From: Hydractinia symbiolongicarpus
Lineage: Eukaryota > Cnidaria > Hydrozoa > Anthoathecata > Hydractiniidae
DNA length: 64,000 nt
Assembly: GCF_029227915.1 (NCBI RefSeq)
Contig: NC_079875.1
Location: forward strand, 42,491,201 to 42,555,200
Reading direction: 5' to 3'
The notes beneath the pieces were generated by a model. It saw nothing but the letters and a program-made list of their open reading frames with translations. It made no database searches and was not told where the DNA came from. The position numbers were made by a program, and so were the translations under genes. Each line of letters starts with the position of its first letter. Position 1 is the first letter of the stretch. Of the stretch, positions 1-13,535 are shown one piece after another.

Positions 1-110
1 TAAATCCCGGACTCGGCCAGTATAATCCAAAGTATACAAAGAAAGTACCCAGGAAGTAAACTCATTTCCCGAACGATTTTTTAAATTATTTTTTCACCAC
101 TAAAACGCAT

Positions 111-1328
111 GAGACTTGTAGTTTTCAAAAATGTTTTCCTTTTTGATGAGACGCTTAATGAAAGAGGTTTAAGCGCCGGCAAACGAAATCCCGCGATTTC
201 CCGTAAATCCCGGGCTTGGCCCGTATAGTCGAATGTATACAAAGAAAGTACCCTGTGAGTAAACTCATTTCCCGAACGATTTTTTAAATTATTTTTTCAC
301 CACTAAAACGCATGAGACTTGTAGTTTTCAGAAATGTTTTCATTTTTGATGAGACGCATAATGAAAGTGGTTTAATCGCCGGCAAACGAAAACCCGCGAT
401 TTCCCGTAAATCCCGGGCTTGGCCCGTATAGTCAAATGTATACAAAAAAAGTACCCTGTGAGTAAACTCATTTCCAAAACGATTTTTTAAATTATCTTTT
501 CACCACTAAAACGCATGAGACTTGTAGTTTTCAAAAATGTTTTCATTTTTGATGAGACGCTGAATAAAAGAAGTTTAATCGCCGGCAAAGAAAAACCCGC
601 GATTTCCCGTAAATCCCGGACTCGGCCCGCATAGTCAAAAGTATACAAAGAAAGTACCCAGGGAGTAAACTCATTTCCCGAACGATTTTTTAAATTATTT
701 TTTCACCACTAAAACGCATGAGACTTGTAGTTTTCAAAAATGTTTTCCTTTTTGATGAGACGCTTAATGAAAGAGGTTTAAGCGCCGGCAAACGAAATCC
801 CGCGATTTCCCGTAAATCCCGGGCTTGGCCCGTATAGTCGAATGTATACAAAGAAAGTACCCTGTGAGTAAACTCATTTCCCGAACGATTTTTTAAATTA
901 TTTTTTCACCACTAAAACGCATGAGACTTGTAGTTTTCAGAAATGTTTTCATTTTTGATGAGACGCATAATGAAAGTGGTTTAATCGCCGGCAAACGAAA
1001 ACCCGCGATTTCCCGTAAATCCCGGGCTTGGCCCGTATAGTCAAATGTATACAAAAAAAGTACCCTGTGAGTAAACTCATTTCCAAAACGATTTTTTAAA
1101 TTATCTTTTCACCACTAAAACGCATGAGACTTGTAGTTTTCAAAAATGTTTTCATTTTTGATGAGACGCTGAATAAAAGAAGTTTAATCGCCGGCAAAGA
1201 AAAACCCGCGATTTCCCGTAAATCCCGGACTCGGCCCGCATAGTCAAAAGTATACAAAGAAAGTACCCAGGGAGTAAACTCATTTCCCGAACGATTTTTT
1301 AAATTATTTTTTCACCACTAAAACGCAT
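111..1328 (+). repeat. Tandem duplication of a 3-monomer block (609 bp)
   Basis: 111-719 and 720-1328 read the same base for base where I compared them, including rare markers: GTTTTCCTTTTTGATG and GGTTTAAGCGCC in monomer 1, GCATAATGAAAGTGG in monomer 2, and TTATCTTTTCACC between monomers 2 and 3. Identity extends a little beyond both ends (about 60-727 against about 669-1336) and then breaks at GAGACTTGCAG. This is a recent duplication in exact monomer register. Confidence 0.93.
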
Positions 1329-1336
1329 GAGACTTG

Positions 1337-4300
1337 CAGTTTTCAAAAATGTTTTCATTTTTGATGAGACGCTTAATGAAAGAGGTTTAATTGCCAGCAA
1401 ACGAAACCCGCGATTTCCCGTAAATCCCGGGCTTGGCCCGTATAGTCGAATGTATACAAAGAAAGTACCCAGGGAGTCAACTCATTTCCCGAACGATTTT
1501 TTAAATTATTTTTTCACCACTTAAACGCATGAGACTTGTAGTTTTCAGGAATGTTTTCATTTTTGATGAGATGCTTAATGAAAGAGGTTTAATCGCCGGC
1601 AAACGAAAACCCGCGATTTCCCGTAAATCCCGGGCTTGGCCCGTATAGTCGAATGTATACAATGAAAGTATCCTGTGAGTAAACTCATTTCCAGAACGAT
1701 TTTTTAAATTATCCTTTCACCACTAAAACGCATGAGACTTGTAGTTTTCAAAAATGTTTTCATTTTTGATGAGACGCTGCATAAAAGAAGTTTAATCGCC
1801 GGCAAACGAAAATTCGCGATTTCCCGTAAATCCCGGACTCGGCCCGTATAATCCAAAGTATACAAAGAAAGTACGCAGGGAGTAAACTCATTTCCCGAAC
1901 GCTTTTTTAAATTATTTTTTCACCACTAAAACGCATGAGACTTGTAGTTTTCAAAAATGTTTTCATTTTTGATGAGACGCTTAATGAAAGAGGTTTAATC
2001 GCCGGCAAACGAAATCCCGCGGTTTCCCGTAAATCCCGGGCTTGGCCCGTATAGTCGAATGTATACAAAAAAGTACCCTGTGAGTAAAATCATTTCCAAA
2101 ACGATTTTTTAAATTATCTCTTCACCACAAAAACGCATGAGACTTGTAGTTTTCAACAATGTTTTCAATTTTGATGAGACGCTGAATAAAAGAAGTTTAA
2201 TCGCCGGCAAACGAAAATCCGCGATTTCCCGTAAATCCTGGACTCGGCCCGTATAGTCCAAAGTATACAAAGAAAGTACCCAGGGAGTAAACTCATTTCC
2301 CGAACGATTTGTTATATTATTTTTTTACCACTAAACGCATAAGACTTGTAGTTTTCAAAAATGTTTTCATATTTGATGGGACGCTGAATAAAAGAAGTTT
2401 AAACGCCGGCAAAGGAAAACCCGCGATTTCCCGTAAATCCTGGACTCGGCCCGCATAGTCAAAAGTATACAAAGAAAGTACCCAGGGAGTAAACTCATTT
2501 CCTGAACGATTTTTTAAATTATTTTTTCACCACTACAACGCATGAGACTTGCAGTTTTCAAAAATGTTTTCATTTTTGATGTGACGCTTAATGAAAGAGG
2601 TTTAATTGCCAGCAAACGAAAACCCGCGATTTCCCGTAAATCCCGGGCTTGGCCCGTATAGTCGAATGTATACAATGAAAGTACCCTGTGAGTAAACTCA
2701 TTTCCAGAACAATTTTTTAAATTATTTTTTCACCACTAAAACGCATGAGATTTGTAGTTGTCAAGAATGTTTTCATTTTTGATGAGACGCTTAATGAAAG
2801 AGGTTTATTCGCCGGCAAACGAAAACCCGCGATTACCCGTAAATCCCTGGCTTGGCCCGTATAGTCGAATGTATACAATGAAAGTACCCTGTGAGTAAAC
2901 TCATTTCCAGAACGATTTTTTAAATTATCCTTTCACCACTAAAACGCATGAGATTTGTAGTTGTCAAGAATGTTTTCATTTTTGATGAGACGCTTAATGA
3001 AAGAGGTTTATTCGCCGGCAAACGAAAACCCGCGATTACCCGTAAATCCCTGGCTTGGCCCGTATAGTCGAATGTATACAATGAAAGTACCCTGTGAGTA
3101 AACTCATTTCCAGAACGATTTTTTAAATTATCCTTTCACCACTAAAACGCATGAGACTTGTAGTTTTCAAAAATGTTTTCATTTTTGATGAGACGCTGCA
3201 TAAAAGAAGTTTAATCGCCGGCAAACGAAAATTCGCGATTTCCCGTAAATCCCAGGCTCGGCCCGTATAATCCAAAGTATACAAAGAAAGTACCCAGGGA
3301 GTAAACTCATTTCCCGAACGCTTTTTTAAATTATTTTTTCACCACTAAAACGCATGAGACTTGTAGTTTTCAAAAATGTTTTTATTTTTGATGAGGCGCT
3401 TAATGAAAGAGGTTTAATCGCCGGCAAACGAAATCCCGCGATTTCCCGTAAGTCCCGGGCTGGGCCCGTATAGTCGAATGTATACAAAAAAGTACCCTGT
3501 GAGTAAAATCATTTCCAAAACGATTTTTTAAATTATTTTTTCACCACTAAAACGCATGAGACTTGTAGTTTTCAGAAATGTTTTCATTTTTGATGAGACG
3601 CTTAATGAAAGAGGTTTAATCGCCGGCAAACGAAATCCCGCGATTTCCCGTAAGTCCCGGGCTTGGCCCGTATAGTCGAATGTATACAAAAAAGTACCCT
3701 GTGAGTAAAATCATTTCCAAAACGATTTTTTAAATTATTTTTTCACCACTAAAACGCATGAGACTTGTAGTTTTCAGAAATGTTTTCATTTTTGATGAGA
3801 CGCTTAATGAAAGAAGTTTAATCGCCGGCAAACGAAAATCCGCGATTTCCCGTAAATCCCGGGCTTGGCCCGTATAGTCCAAAGTATACAAAGAAAGTAC
3901 CCAGGGAGTAAACTCATTTCCCGAACGATTTTTTATATTATTTTTTTACCACTAAACGCATAAGACTTGTAGTTTTCAAAAATGTTTTCATTTTTGATGA
4001 GGCGCGGAATAAAAGAAGTTTAATCGCCCTCAAACGAAAATTCGCGATTTCCCGTAAATCCCGGACTCGGCCAGTATAATCCAAAGTATACAAAGAAAGT
4101 ACCCAGAAAGTAAAATCATTTCCCGAACGATTTTTTAAATTATTTTTTCACCACTAAAACGCATGAGACTTGTAGTTTTCAAAAATGTTTTCATTTTTGA
4201 TGAGACGCTTAATGAAAGAGGTTTAAGCGCCGGCAAACGAAATCCCGCGATTTCCCGTAAATCCCGGGCTTGGCCCGTATAGTCGAATGTATACAAAGAA

Positions 4301-4367
4301 AGTACCCTGTGAGTAAACTCATTTCCCGAACGATTTTTTAAATTATTTTTTCACCACTAAAACGCAT
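1337..4367 (+). repeat. Mixed type A/B monomers with small local duplications
   Basis: There are no genes here. 2747-2949 and 2950-3152 are an identical tandem pair, marked by GAGATTTGTAGTTGTCAAG, GGTTTATTCGCC and AAATCCCTGG. A second near-identical pair starts at 3558 and 3760 (ACCCTGTGAGTAAAATC, then CCAAAACG). Many monomers here share the TCGAATGTATAC and ACCCTGTGAG variants, which later recur only in scattered monomers. Confidence 0.9.
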
Positions 4368-7300
4368 GAGACTTTTAGTTTTCAAAAATGTTTTCATTTT
4401 TGTTGAGACGCTGAATAAAAGAAGTTTAATCGCCGGCAAACGAAAACCCGCGATTTCCCGTAAATTCCGAGCTTGGCCCGTATAGTCAAAAGTATACAAA
4501 GAAAGTACCCAGGGAGTAAACTCATTTCCCGAACGATTTTTTAAACTATTTTTTCACTACTAAAACGCATGAGACTTGTAGTTTTCAAAAATGTTTTCAT
4601 TTTTGATGAGACGCTGAATAAAAGAAGTTTAATCGCCGGCAAACGAAAACCCGCCATTTCCCGTAAACCCCGGACTCGGCCCGTATAGTCAAAAGTATAC
4701 AATGAAAGTACCCAGGGAGTAAACTCAATTCCTGAACGATTTTTTATATTATTTTTTTACCATTAAACGCATGAGACTTGTAGTTTTCAAAAAATGTTTT
4801 CATATTTGATGGGACGCTGAATAAAAGAAGTTTAATCGCCGGCAAACGAAAATCCGCGATTTCCTGTAAATCCCGGACTCGGCCCGTATAGTCAAAAGTA
4901 TACAAAGAAAGTACCCAGGGAGTAAACTCATTTCCCGAACGATTTTTTAAATTATTTTTTCACCACTATAACGCATGAGACTTGTAGTTTTCAAAAATGT
5001 TTTCATTTTCGATGAGACGCTTAATGAAAGAGGTTTAATCGCCGGCAAACGAAAATCCGCGATTTCCCGTAAATCCTGGACTCGGCCCGTATAGTCAAAA
5101 GTATACAAAGAAAGTACCTAGGGAATAAACTCATTTCCCGAACGATTTTTTATATTATTTTTTTACCACTAAACGCATAAGACTTGTAGTTTTCAAAAAT
5201 GTTTTCATTTTTGATGAGGCGCTGAATAAAAGAAGTTTAATCGCCCTCAAACGAAAATTCGCGATTTCCCGTAAATCCTGGACTCGGCCCGTATAGTCAA
5301 AAATATACAAGGAAAGTACCCAGGGAGTAAGCTCATTTCCCGAACGATTTTTTATATTATTTTTTTACCACTAAACGCATGAGACTTGTAGTTTTCAAAA
5401 ATGTTTTCATTTTTGATGAGGCGCTGAATAAAAGAAGTTTAATCGCCCTCAAACGAAAATTCGCGATTTCCAGTAAATCCCGGACTCGGCCCGTATAATC
5501 CAAAGTATACAAAGAAAGTACCCAGGGAGTAAACTCATTTCCCGAACGATTTTTTAAATTATTTTTTCACCACTAAAACGCATGAGACTTGTAGTTTTCA
5601 ACAATGTTTTCATTTTTGATGAGACGCTGAATAAAAGAAGTTTAATCGCCGGCAAACGAAAACCCGCGATTTCCCGTAAATCCCGGGCTTGGCCCGTATA
5701 GTCAAAAGTATACAAAGAAAGTACCCAGGGAGTAAACTCTTTTCCCGAACGATTTTTTATATTATTTTTTTACCACTAAACGCATGAGACTTTTAGTTTT
5801 CAAAAATGTTTTCATTTTTGTTGAGACGCTGAATAAAAGAAGTTTAATCGCCGGCAAACGAAAACCCGCGATTTCCCGTAAATTCCGAGCTTGGCCCGTA
5901 TAGTCAAAAGTATACAAAGAAAGTACCCAGGGAGTAAACTCATTTCCCGAACGATTTTTTAAACTATTTTTTCACTACTAAAACGCATGAGACTTGTAGT
6001 TTTCAAAAATGTTTTCATTTTTGATGAGACGCTGAATAAAAGAAGTTTAATCGCCGGCAAACGAAAACCTTTGATTTCCCGTAAACCCCGGACTCGGCCC
6101 GTATAGTCAAAAGTATACAATGAAAGTACCCAGGGAGTAAACTCAATTCCTGAACGATTTTTTATATTATTTTTTTACCATTAAACGCATGAGACTTGTA
6201 GTTTTCAAAAAATGTTTTCATATTTGATGGGACGCTGAATAAAAGAAGTTTAATCGCCGGCAAACGAAAATCCGCGATTTCCTGTAAATCCCGGACTCGG
6301 CCCGTATAGTCAAAAGTATACAAAGAAAGTACCCAGGGAGTAAACTCATTTCCCGAACGATTTTTTAAATTATTTTTTCACCACTATAACGCATGAGACT
6401 TGTAGTTTTCAAAAATGTTTTCATTTTCGATGAGACGCTTAATGAAAGAGGTTTAATCGCCGGCAAACGAAAATCCGCGATTTCCCGTAAATCCTGGACT
6501 CGGCCCGTATAGTCAAAAGTATACAAAGAAAGTACCTAGGGAGTAAACTCATTTCCCGAACGATTTTTTATATTATTTTTTTACCACTAAACGCATAAGA
6601 CTTGTAGTTTTCAAAAATGTTTTCATTTTTGATGAGGCGCTGAATAAAAGAAGTTTAATCGCCCTCAAACGAAAATTCGCGATTTCCCGTAAATCCTGGA
6701 CTCGGCCCGTATAGTTGAATGTATATAAAGAAAGTACACAGGGAGTAAACTCTTTTCCCGAACAATTTTTTAAATTATTTTTTCACCACTAAAACGCATG
6801 AGACTTGTAGTTTTCAAAAATGTTTTCATTTTTGATGAGACGCTGAATAAAAGAAGTTTAATCGCCGGCAAACGAAAACCCGCCATTTCCCGTAAACCCC
6901 GGACTCGGCCCGTGTAGTCAAAAGTATACAATGAAAGTACCCAGGGAGTAAACACATTTCCTGAACGATTTTTTATATTATTTTTTTACCACTAAACGCA
7001 TGAGACTTGTAGTTTTTATAAATGTTTTCATATTTGATGGGACGCTGAATAAAAGAAGTTTAATCGCCGGCAAACGAAAATCCGCCATTTCCCGTAAACC
7101 CCGGACTCGGACCGTATAGTCAAAAGTATACAATGAAAGTACCCAGGGAGTAAACTCATTTCCTGAACGATTTTTTATATTATTTTTTTACCACTAAACG
7201 CATGAGACTTGTAGTTTTCAAAAATGTTTTCATATTTGATGGGACGCTGAATAAAAGAAGTTTAATCGCCGGCAAACGAAAATCGGCGATTTCCCGTAAA

Positions 7301-8340
7301 TCCTGGACTCGGCCCGTATAGTCAAAAGGATACAAAGAAAGTACCCAGGGAGTAAACTCATTTCCCGAACGATTTTTTATATTATTTTTTTACCACTAAA
7401 CGCATGAGACTTTTAGTTTTCAAAAATGTTTTCATTTTTGTTGAGACGCTGAATAAAAGAAGTTTAATCGCCGGCAAACGAAAACCCGCGATTTCCCGTA
7501 AATCCCGGGCTTGGCCCGTATAGTCAAAAGTATACAAAGAAAGTACCCAGGGAGTAAACTCATTTCCCGAACGATTTTTTAAACTATTTTTTCACCACTA
7601 AAACGCATGAGACTTGTAGTTTTCAAAAATGTTTTCATTTTTGATGAGACGCTGAATAAAAGAAGTTTAATCGCCGGCAAACGAAAACCCGCCATTTCCC
7701 GTATACCCCGGACTCGGCCCGTACAGTCAAAAGTATACAATGAAAGTACCCAGGGAGTAAACTCAATTCCTGAACGATTTTTTATATTATTTTTTTACCA
7801 CTAAACGCATGAGACTTGTAGTTTTCAAAAATGTTTTCATATTTGATGGGACGCTGAATAAAAGAAGTTTAATCGCCGGCAAACGAAAATCCGCGATTTC
7901 CTGTAAATCCCGGACTCGGCCCGTATAGTCAAAAGTATACAAAGAAAGTACCCAGGGAGTAAACTCATTTCCCGAACGATTTTTTAAATTATTTTTTCAC
8001 CACTATAGCGCATGAGACTTGTAGTTTTCAAAAATGTTTTCATTTTCGATGAGACGCTTAATGAAAGAGGTTTAATCGCCGGCAAACTAAAATCCGCGAT
8101 TTCCCGTAAATCCTGGACTCGGCCCGTATAGTCAAAAGTATACAAAGAAAGTACCTAGGGAGTAAACTCATTTCCCGAACGATTTTTTATATTATTTTTT
8201 TACCACTAAACGCATAAGACTTGTAGTTTTTAAAAATGTTTTCATTTTTGATGAGGCGCTGAATAAAAGAAGTTTAATCGCCCTCAAACGAAAATTCGCA
8301 ATTTCCCGTAAATCCTGGACTCGGCCCGTATAGTCAAAAA
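4368..8340 (+). repeat. Three staggered copies of a 7-8 monomer block
   Basis: The marker GAGACTTTTAG followed by TTTTGTTGAGACGC starts at 4368, 5786 and 7406, offsets of 1418 and 1620 bp (7 and 8 monomers). 4368-5293 and 5786-6711 share the same monomer order and indels, including a CAAAAAATG insertion, and diverge at about 5294/6712. The third copy continues into the next block. Differences such as CCTTTGATTT (about 6066) against CCCGCCATTT (about 4650) show some divergence since copying. Confidence 0.85.
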
Positions 8341-9227
8341 TATACAAGGAAAGTACCCAGGGAGTAAACTCATTTCCCGAACGATTTTTTATATTATTTT
8401 TTTACCACTAAACGCATGAGACTTGTAGTTTTCAAAAATGTTTTCATTTTTGATGAGGCGCTGAATAACAGAAGTTTAATCGCCCTCAAACGAAAATTCG
8501 CGATTTCCCGTAAATCCCGGACTCGGCCCGTATAGTCAAAAGTATACAAAGAAAGTACCCAGGGAGTAAACTCATTTCCCGAACGATTTTTTAAATTATT
8601 TTTTCACCACTATAGCGCATGAGACTTGTAGTTTTCAAAAATGTTTTCATTTTCGATGAGACGCTTAATGAAAGAGGTTTAATCGCCGGCAAACTAAAAT
8701 CCGCGATTTCCCGTAAATCCTGGACTCGGCCCGTATAGTCAAAAGTATACAAAGAAAGTACCTAGGGAGTAAACTCATTTCCCGAACGATTTTTTATATT
8801 ATTTTTTTACCACTAAACGCATAAGACTTGTAGTTTTTAAAAATGTTTTCATTTTTGATGAGGCGCTGAATAAAAGAAGTTTAATCGCCCTCAAACGAAA
8901 ATTCGCAATTTCCCGTAAATCCTGGACTCGGCCCGTATAGTCAAAAATATACAAGGAAAGTACCCAGGGAGTAAACTCATTTCCCGAACGATTTTTTATA
9001 TTATTTTTTTACCACTAAACGCATGAGACTTGTAGTTTTCAAAAATGTTTTCATTTTTGATGAGGCGCTGAATAACAGAAGTTTAATCGCCCTCAAACGA
9101 AAATTCGCGATTTCCCGTAAATCCCGGACTCGGCCCGTATAATCCAAAGTATACAAAGAAAGTACCCAGGGAGTAAACTCATTTCCCGAACGATTTTTTA
9201 AATTATTTTTTCACCACTAAAACGCAT
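8014..9227 (+). repeat. 3-monomer tandem duplication (607 bp)
   Basis: The rare marker CACTATAGCGCATGAG precedes monomers starting at 8014 and 8621. The following monomers share AAACTAAAATCC, TTTTTAAAAATG, TTCGCAATTTC, AAAATATACAAGG and GAATAACAGAAG in the same order. The copies differ where TATAGTCAAAAG stands at about 8530 and TATAATCCAAAG at about 9139. Confidence 0.88.
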
Positions 9228-11414
9228 GAGACTTGTAGTTTTCAAAAATGTTTTCATTTTTGATGAGACGCTGAATAAAAGAAGTTTAATCGCCGGCAAA
9301 CGAAAACCCGCGATTTCCCGTAAATCCCGGGCTTGGCCCGTATAGTCAAAAGTATACAAAGAAAGTACCCAGGGAGTAAACTCATTTCCCGAACGATTTT
9401 TTAAATTATTTTTTCACCACTAAAACGCATGAGACTTGTAGTTTTCAAAAATGTTTTCATTTTTGATGAGACGCTGAATAAAAGAAGTTTAATCGCCGGC
9501 AAACGAAAACCCGCCATTTCCCGTAAACCCCGGACTCGGCCCGTATAGTCAAAAGTATACAATGAAAGTACCCAGGGAGTAAACTCATTTCCTGAACGAT
9601 TTTTTATATTATTTTTTTACCACTAAACGCATGAGACTTGTAGTTTTCAAAAATGTTTTCATATTTGATGGGACGCTGAATAAAAGAAGTTTAATCGCCG
9701 GCAAACGAAAATCCGCCATTTCCCGTAAACCCCCGACTCGGCCCGTATAGTCAAAAGTATACAATGAAAGTACCCAGGGAGTAAACTCATTTCCCGAACG
9801 ATTTTTTAAACTATTTTTTCACCACTAAAACGCATGAGACTTGTAGTTTTCAAAAATGTTTTCATTTTTGATGAGACGCTGAATAAAAGAAGTTTAATCG
9901 CCGGCAAACGAAAACCCGCCATTTCCCGTATACCCCGGACTCGGCCCGTATAGTCAAAAGTATACAATGAAAGTACCCAGGGAGTAAACTCAATTCCTGA
10001 ACGATTTTTTATATTATTTTTTTACCACTAAACGCATGAGACTTGTAGTTTTCAAAAATGTTTTCATATTTGATGGGACGCTGAATAAAAGAAGTTTAAT
10101 CGCCGGCAAACGAAAATCCGCGATTTCCTGTAAATCCCGGACTCGGCCCGTATAGTCAAAAGTATACAAAGAAAGTACCCAGGGAGTAAACTCATTTCCC
10201 GAACGATTTTTTAAATTATTTTTTCACCACTATAGCGCATGAGACTTGTAGTTTTCAAAAATGTTTTCATTTTCGATGAGACGCTTAATGAAAGAGGTTT
10301 AATCGCCGGCAAACTAAAATCCGCGATTTCCCGTAAATCCTGGACTCGGCCCGTATAGTCAAAAGTATACAAAGAAAGTACCTAGGGAGTAAACTCATTT
10401 CCCGAACGATTTTTTATATTATTTTTTTACCACTAAACGCATAAGACTTGTAGTTTTTAAAAATGTTTTCATTTTTGATGAGGCGCTGAATAAAAGAAGT
10501 TTAATCGCCCTCAAACGAAAATTCGCAATTTCCCGTAAATCCTGGACTCGGCCCGTATAGTCAAAAATATACAAGGAAAGTACCCAGGGAGTAAACTCAT
10601 TTCCCGAACGATTTTTTATATTATTTTTTTACCACTAAACGCATGAGACTTGTAGTTTTCAAAAATGTTTTCATTTTTGATGAGGCGCTGAATAACAGAA
10701 GTTTAATCGCCCTCAAACGAAAATTCGCGATTTCCCGTAAATCCCGGACTCGGCCCGTATAATCCAAAGTATACAAAGAAAGTACCCAGGGAGTAAACTC
10801 ATTTCCCGAACGATTTTTTAAATTATTTTTTCACCACTAAAACGCATGAGACTTGTAGTTTTCAAAAATGTTTTCATTTTTGATGAGACGCTGAATAAAA
10901 GAAGTTTAATCGCCGGCAAACGAAAACCCGCGATTTCCCGTAAATCCCGGGCTTGGCCCGTATAGTCAAAAGTATACAAAGAAAGTACCCAGGGAGTAAA
11001 CTCATTTCCCGAACGATTTTTTAAATTATTTTTTCACCACTAAAACGCATGAGACTTGTAGTTTTCAAAAATGTTTTCATTTTTGATGAGACGCTGAATA
11101 AAAGAAGTTTAATCGCCGGCAAACGAAAACCCGCCATTTCCCGTAAACCCCGGACTCGGCCCGTATAGTCAAAAGTATACAATGAAAGTACCCAGGGAGT
11201 AAACTCATTTCCTGAACGATTTTTTATATTATTTTTTTACCACTAAACGCATGAGACTTGTAGTTTTCAAAAATGTTTTCATATTTGATGGGACGCTGAA
11301 TAAAAGAAGTTTAATCGCCGGCAAACGAAAATCCGCCATTTCCCGTAAACCCCCGACTCGGCCCGTATAGTCAAAAGTATACAATGAAAGTACCCAGGGA
11401 GTAAACTCATTTCC
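8510..11414 (+). repeat. 8-monomer repeat, offset exactly 1620 bp
   Basis: About 1,285 bp, 8510-9794, reads identically at 10130-11414, compared line by line with no difference seen. The left limit is a C/T change at 8509/10129 and the right limit is TTCCCGAACG against TTCCTGAACG at about 9795/11415. The intervening 9795-10129 is ordinary monomer sequence. This is among the youngest duplications in the window if the assembly is correct. Confidence 0.92.
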
Positions 11415-12207
11415 TGAACGATTTTTTATATTATTTTTTTACCACTAAACGCATGAGACTTGTAGTTTTCAAAAATGTTTTCATATTTGATGGGACGCTG
11501 AATAAAAGAAGTTTAATCGCCGGCAAACGAAAACCCGCGATTTCCCGTAAATCCCGGGCTTGGCCCGTATAGTCAAAAGTATACAAAAAAGTACCCAGGG
11601 AGTAAACTCATTTCCCGAACGATTTTTTAAACTATTTTTTCACCACTAAAACGCATGAGACTTGTACTTTTCAAAAATGTTTTCATTTTTGATGAGACGC
11701 TGAATAAAAGAAGTTTAATCGCCGGCAAACGAAAACCCGCCATTTCCCGTAAACCCCGGACTCGGCCCGTATAGTCAAAAGTATACAATGAAAGTACTCA
11801 GGGAGTAAACTCAATTCCTGAACGATTTTTTATATTATTTTTTTACCACTAAAACGCATGAGACTTGTAGTTTTCAAAAATGTTTTCATTTTTGATGAGA
11901 CGCTGAATAAAAGATGTTTAATCGCCGGCAAACGAAAACCCGCCATTTCCCGTATACCCCGGACTCGGCCCGTATAGTCAAAAGTATACAATGAAAGTAC
12001 CCAGGGAGTAAACTCAATTCCTGAACGATTTTTTATATTATTTTTTTACCACTAAACGCATGAGACTTGTAGTTTTCAAAAATGTTTTCATATTTGATGG
12101 GACGCTGAATAAAAGAAGTTTAATCGCCGGCAAACGAAAATCCGCGATCTCCTGTAAATCCCGGACTCGGCCCGTATAGTCAAAAGTATACAAAGAAAGT
12201 ACCCAGG
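11415..12207 (+). repeat. Type A/B monomers between duplication blocks
   Basis: About four ordinary monomers are present, with small private changes (ACTTGTACTTTTC near 11660, AGTACTCAGGG near 11795, AAAGATGTTTAATC near 11910). I see no other feature. Confidence 0.85.
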
Positions 12208-12264
12208 GAGTAAACTCATTTCCCGAACGATTTTTTAAATTATTTTTTTACCACTATAGCGCAT

Positions 12265-12393
12265 GAGACTTGTAGTTTTCAAAAATGTTTTCATTTTCGA
12301 TGAGACGCTTAATGAAAGAGGTTTAAAAGTACCTAGGGAGTAAACTCATTTCCCGAACGATTTTTTATATTATTTTTTTACCACTAAACGCAT
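12265..12393 (+). repeat. Truncated monomer, 129 bp
   Basis: GAGGTTTAA runs directly into AAGTACCTAGGGAG. About 73 bp are missing compared with the full version of the same monomer (8621-8822). The loss covers GCCGGC, all four clustered CCCG boxes and GTATAC, leaving only AT-rich DNA and the distal CCCG. A- and A-G-rich ends at the join suggest a short-homology deletion. Confidence 0.93.
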
Positions 12394-13406
12394 AAGACTT
12401 GTAGTTTTCAAAAATGTTTTCATTTTTGATGAGGCGCTGAATAAAAGAAGTTTAATCGCCCTCAAACGAAAATTCGCAATTTCCCGTAAATCCTGGACTC
12501 GGCCCGTATAGTCAAAAATATACAAGGAAAGTACCCAGGGAGTAAACTCATTTCCCGAACGATTTTTTATATTATTTTTTTACCACTAAACGCATGAGAC
12601 TTGTAGTTTTCAAAAATGTTTTCATTTTTGATGAGGCGCTGAATAAAAGAAGTTTAATCGCCCTCAAACGAAAATTCGCGATTTCCCGTAAATCCCGGAC
12701 TCGGCCCGTATAATCCAAAGTATACAAAGAAAGTACCCAGGGAGTAAACTCATTTCCCGAACGATTTTTTAAATTATTTTTTCACCACTAAAACGCATGA
12801 GACTTGTAGTTTTCAAAAATGTTTTCATTTTTGATGAGACGCTGAATAAAAGAAGTTTAATCGCCGGCAAACGAAAACCCGCGATTTCCCGTAAATCCCG
12901 GGCTTGGCCCGTATAGTCAAAAGTATACAAAGAAAGTACCCAGGGAGTAAACTCATTTCCCGAACGATTTTTTAAATTATTTTTTCACCACTAAAACGCA
13001 TGAAACTTGTAGTTTTCAAAAATGTTTTCATTTTTGATGAGACGCTGAATAAAAGAAGTTTAATCGCCGGCAAACGAAAATCCGCCATTTCCCGTAAACC
13101 CCGGACTCGGCCCGTATAGTCAAAAGTATACAATGAAAGTACCCAGGGAGTAAACTCATTTCCTGAACGATTTTTTATATTATTTTTTTACCACTAAACG
13201 CATGAGACTTGTAGTTTTCAAAAATGTTTTCATATTTGATGGGACGCTGAATAAAAGAAGTTTAATCGCCGGCAAACGAAAATCCGCCATTTCCCGTAAA
13301 CCCCGGACTCGGCCCGTATAGTCAAAAGTATACAAAGAAAGTACCCAGGGAGTAAACTCATTTCCCGAACGATTTTTTAAATTATTTTTTCACCACTATA
13401 GCGCAT

Positions 13407-13535
13407 GAGACTTGTAGTTTTCAAAAATGTTTTCATTTTCGATGAGACGCTTAATGAAAGAGGTTTAAAAGTACCTAGGGAGAAAACTCATTTCCCGAAC
13501 GATTTTTTATATTATTTTTTTACCACTAAACGCAT
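13407..13535 (+). repeat. Truncated monomer, 129 bp (second copy)
   Basis: This has the same deletion join as 12265-12393, so it descends from one event. It lies 1142 bp further on, within the same 2892-bp unit. AGGGAGAAAACTC replaces AGGGAGTAAACTC here. Confidence 0.93.
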
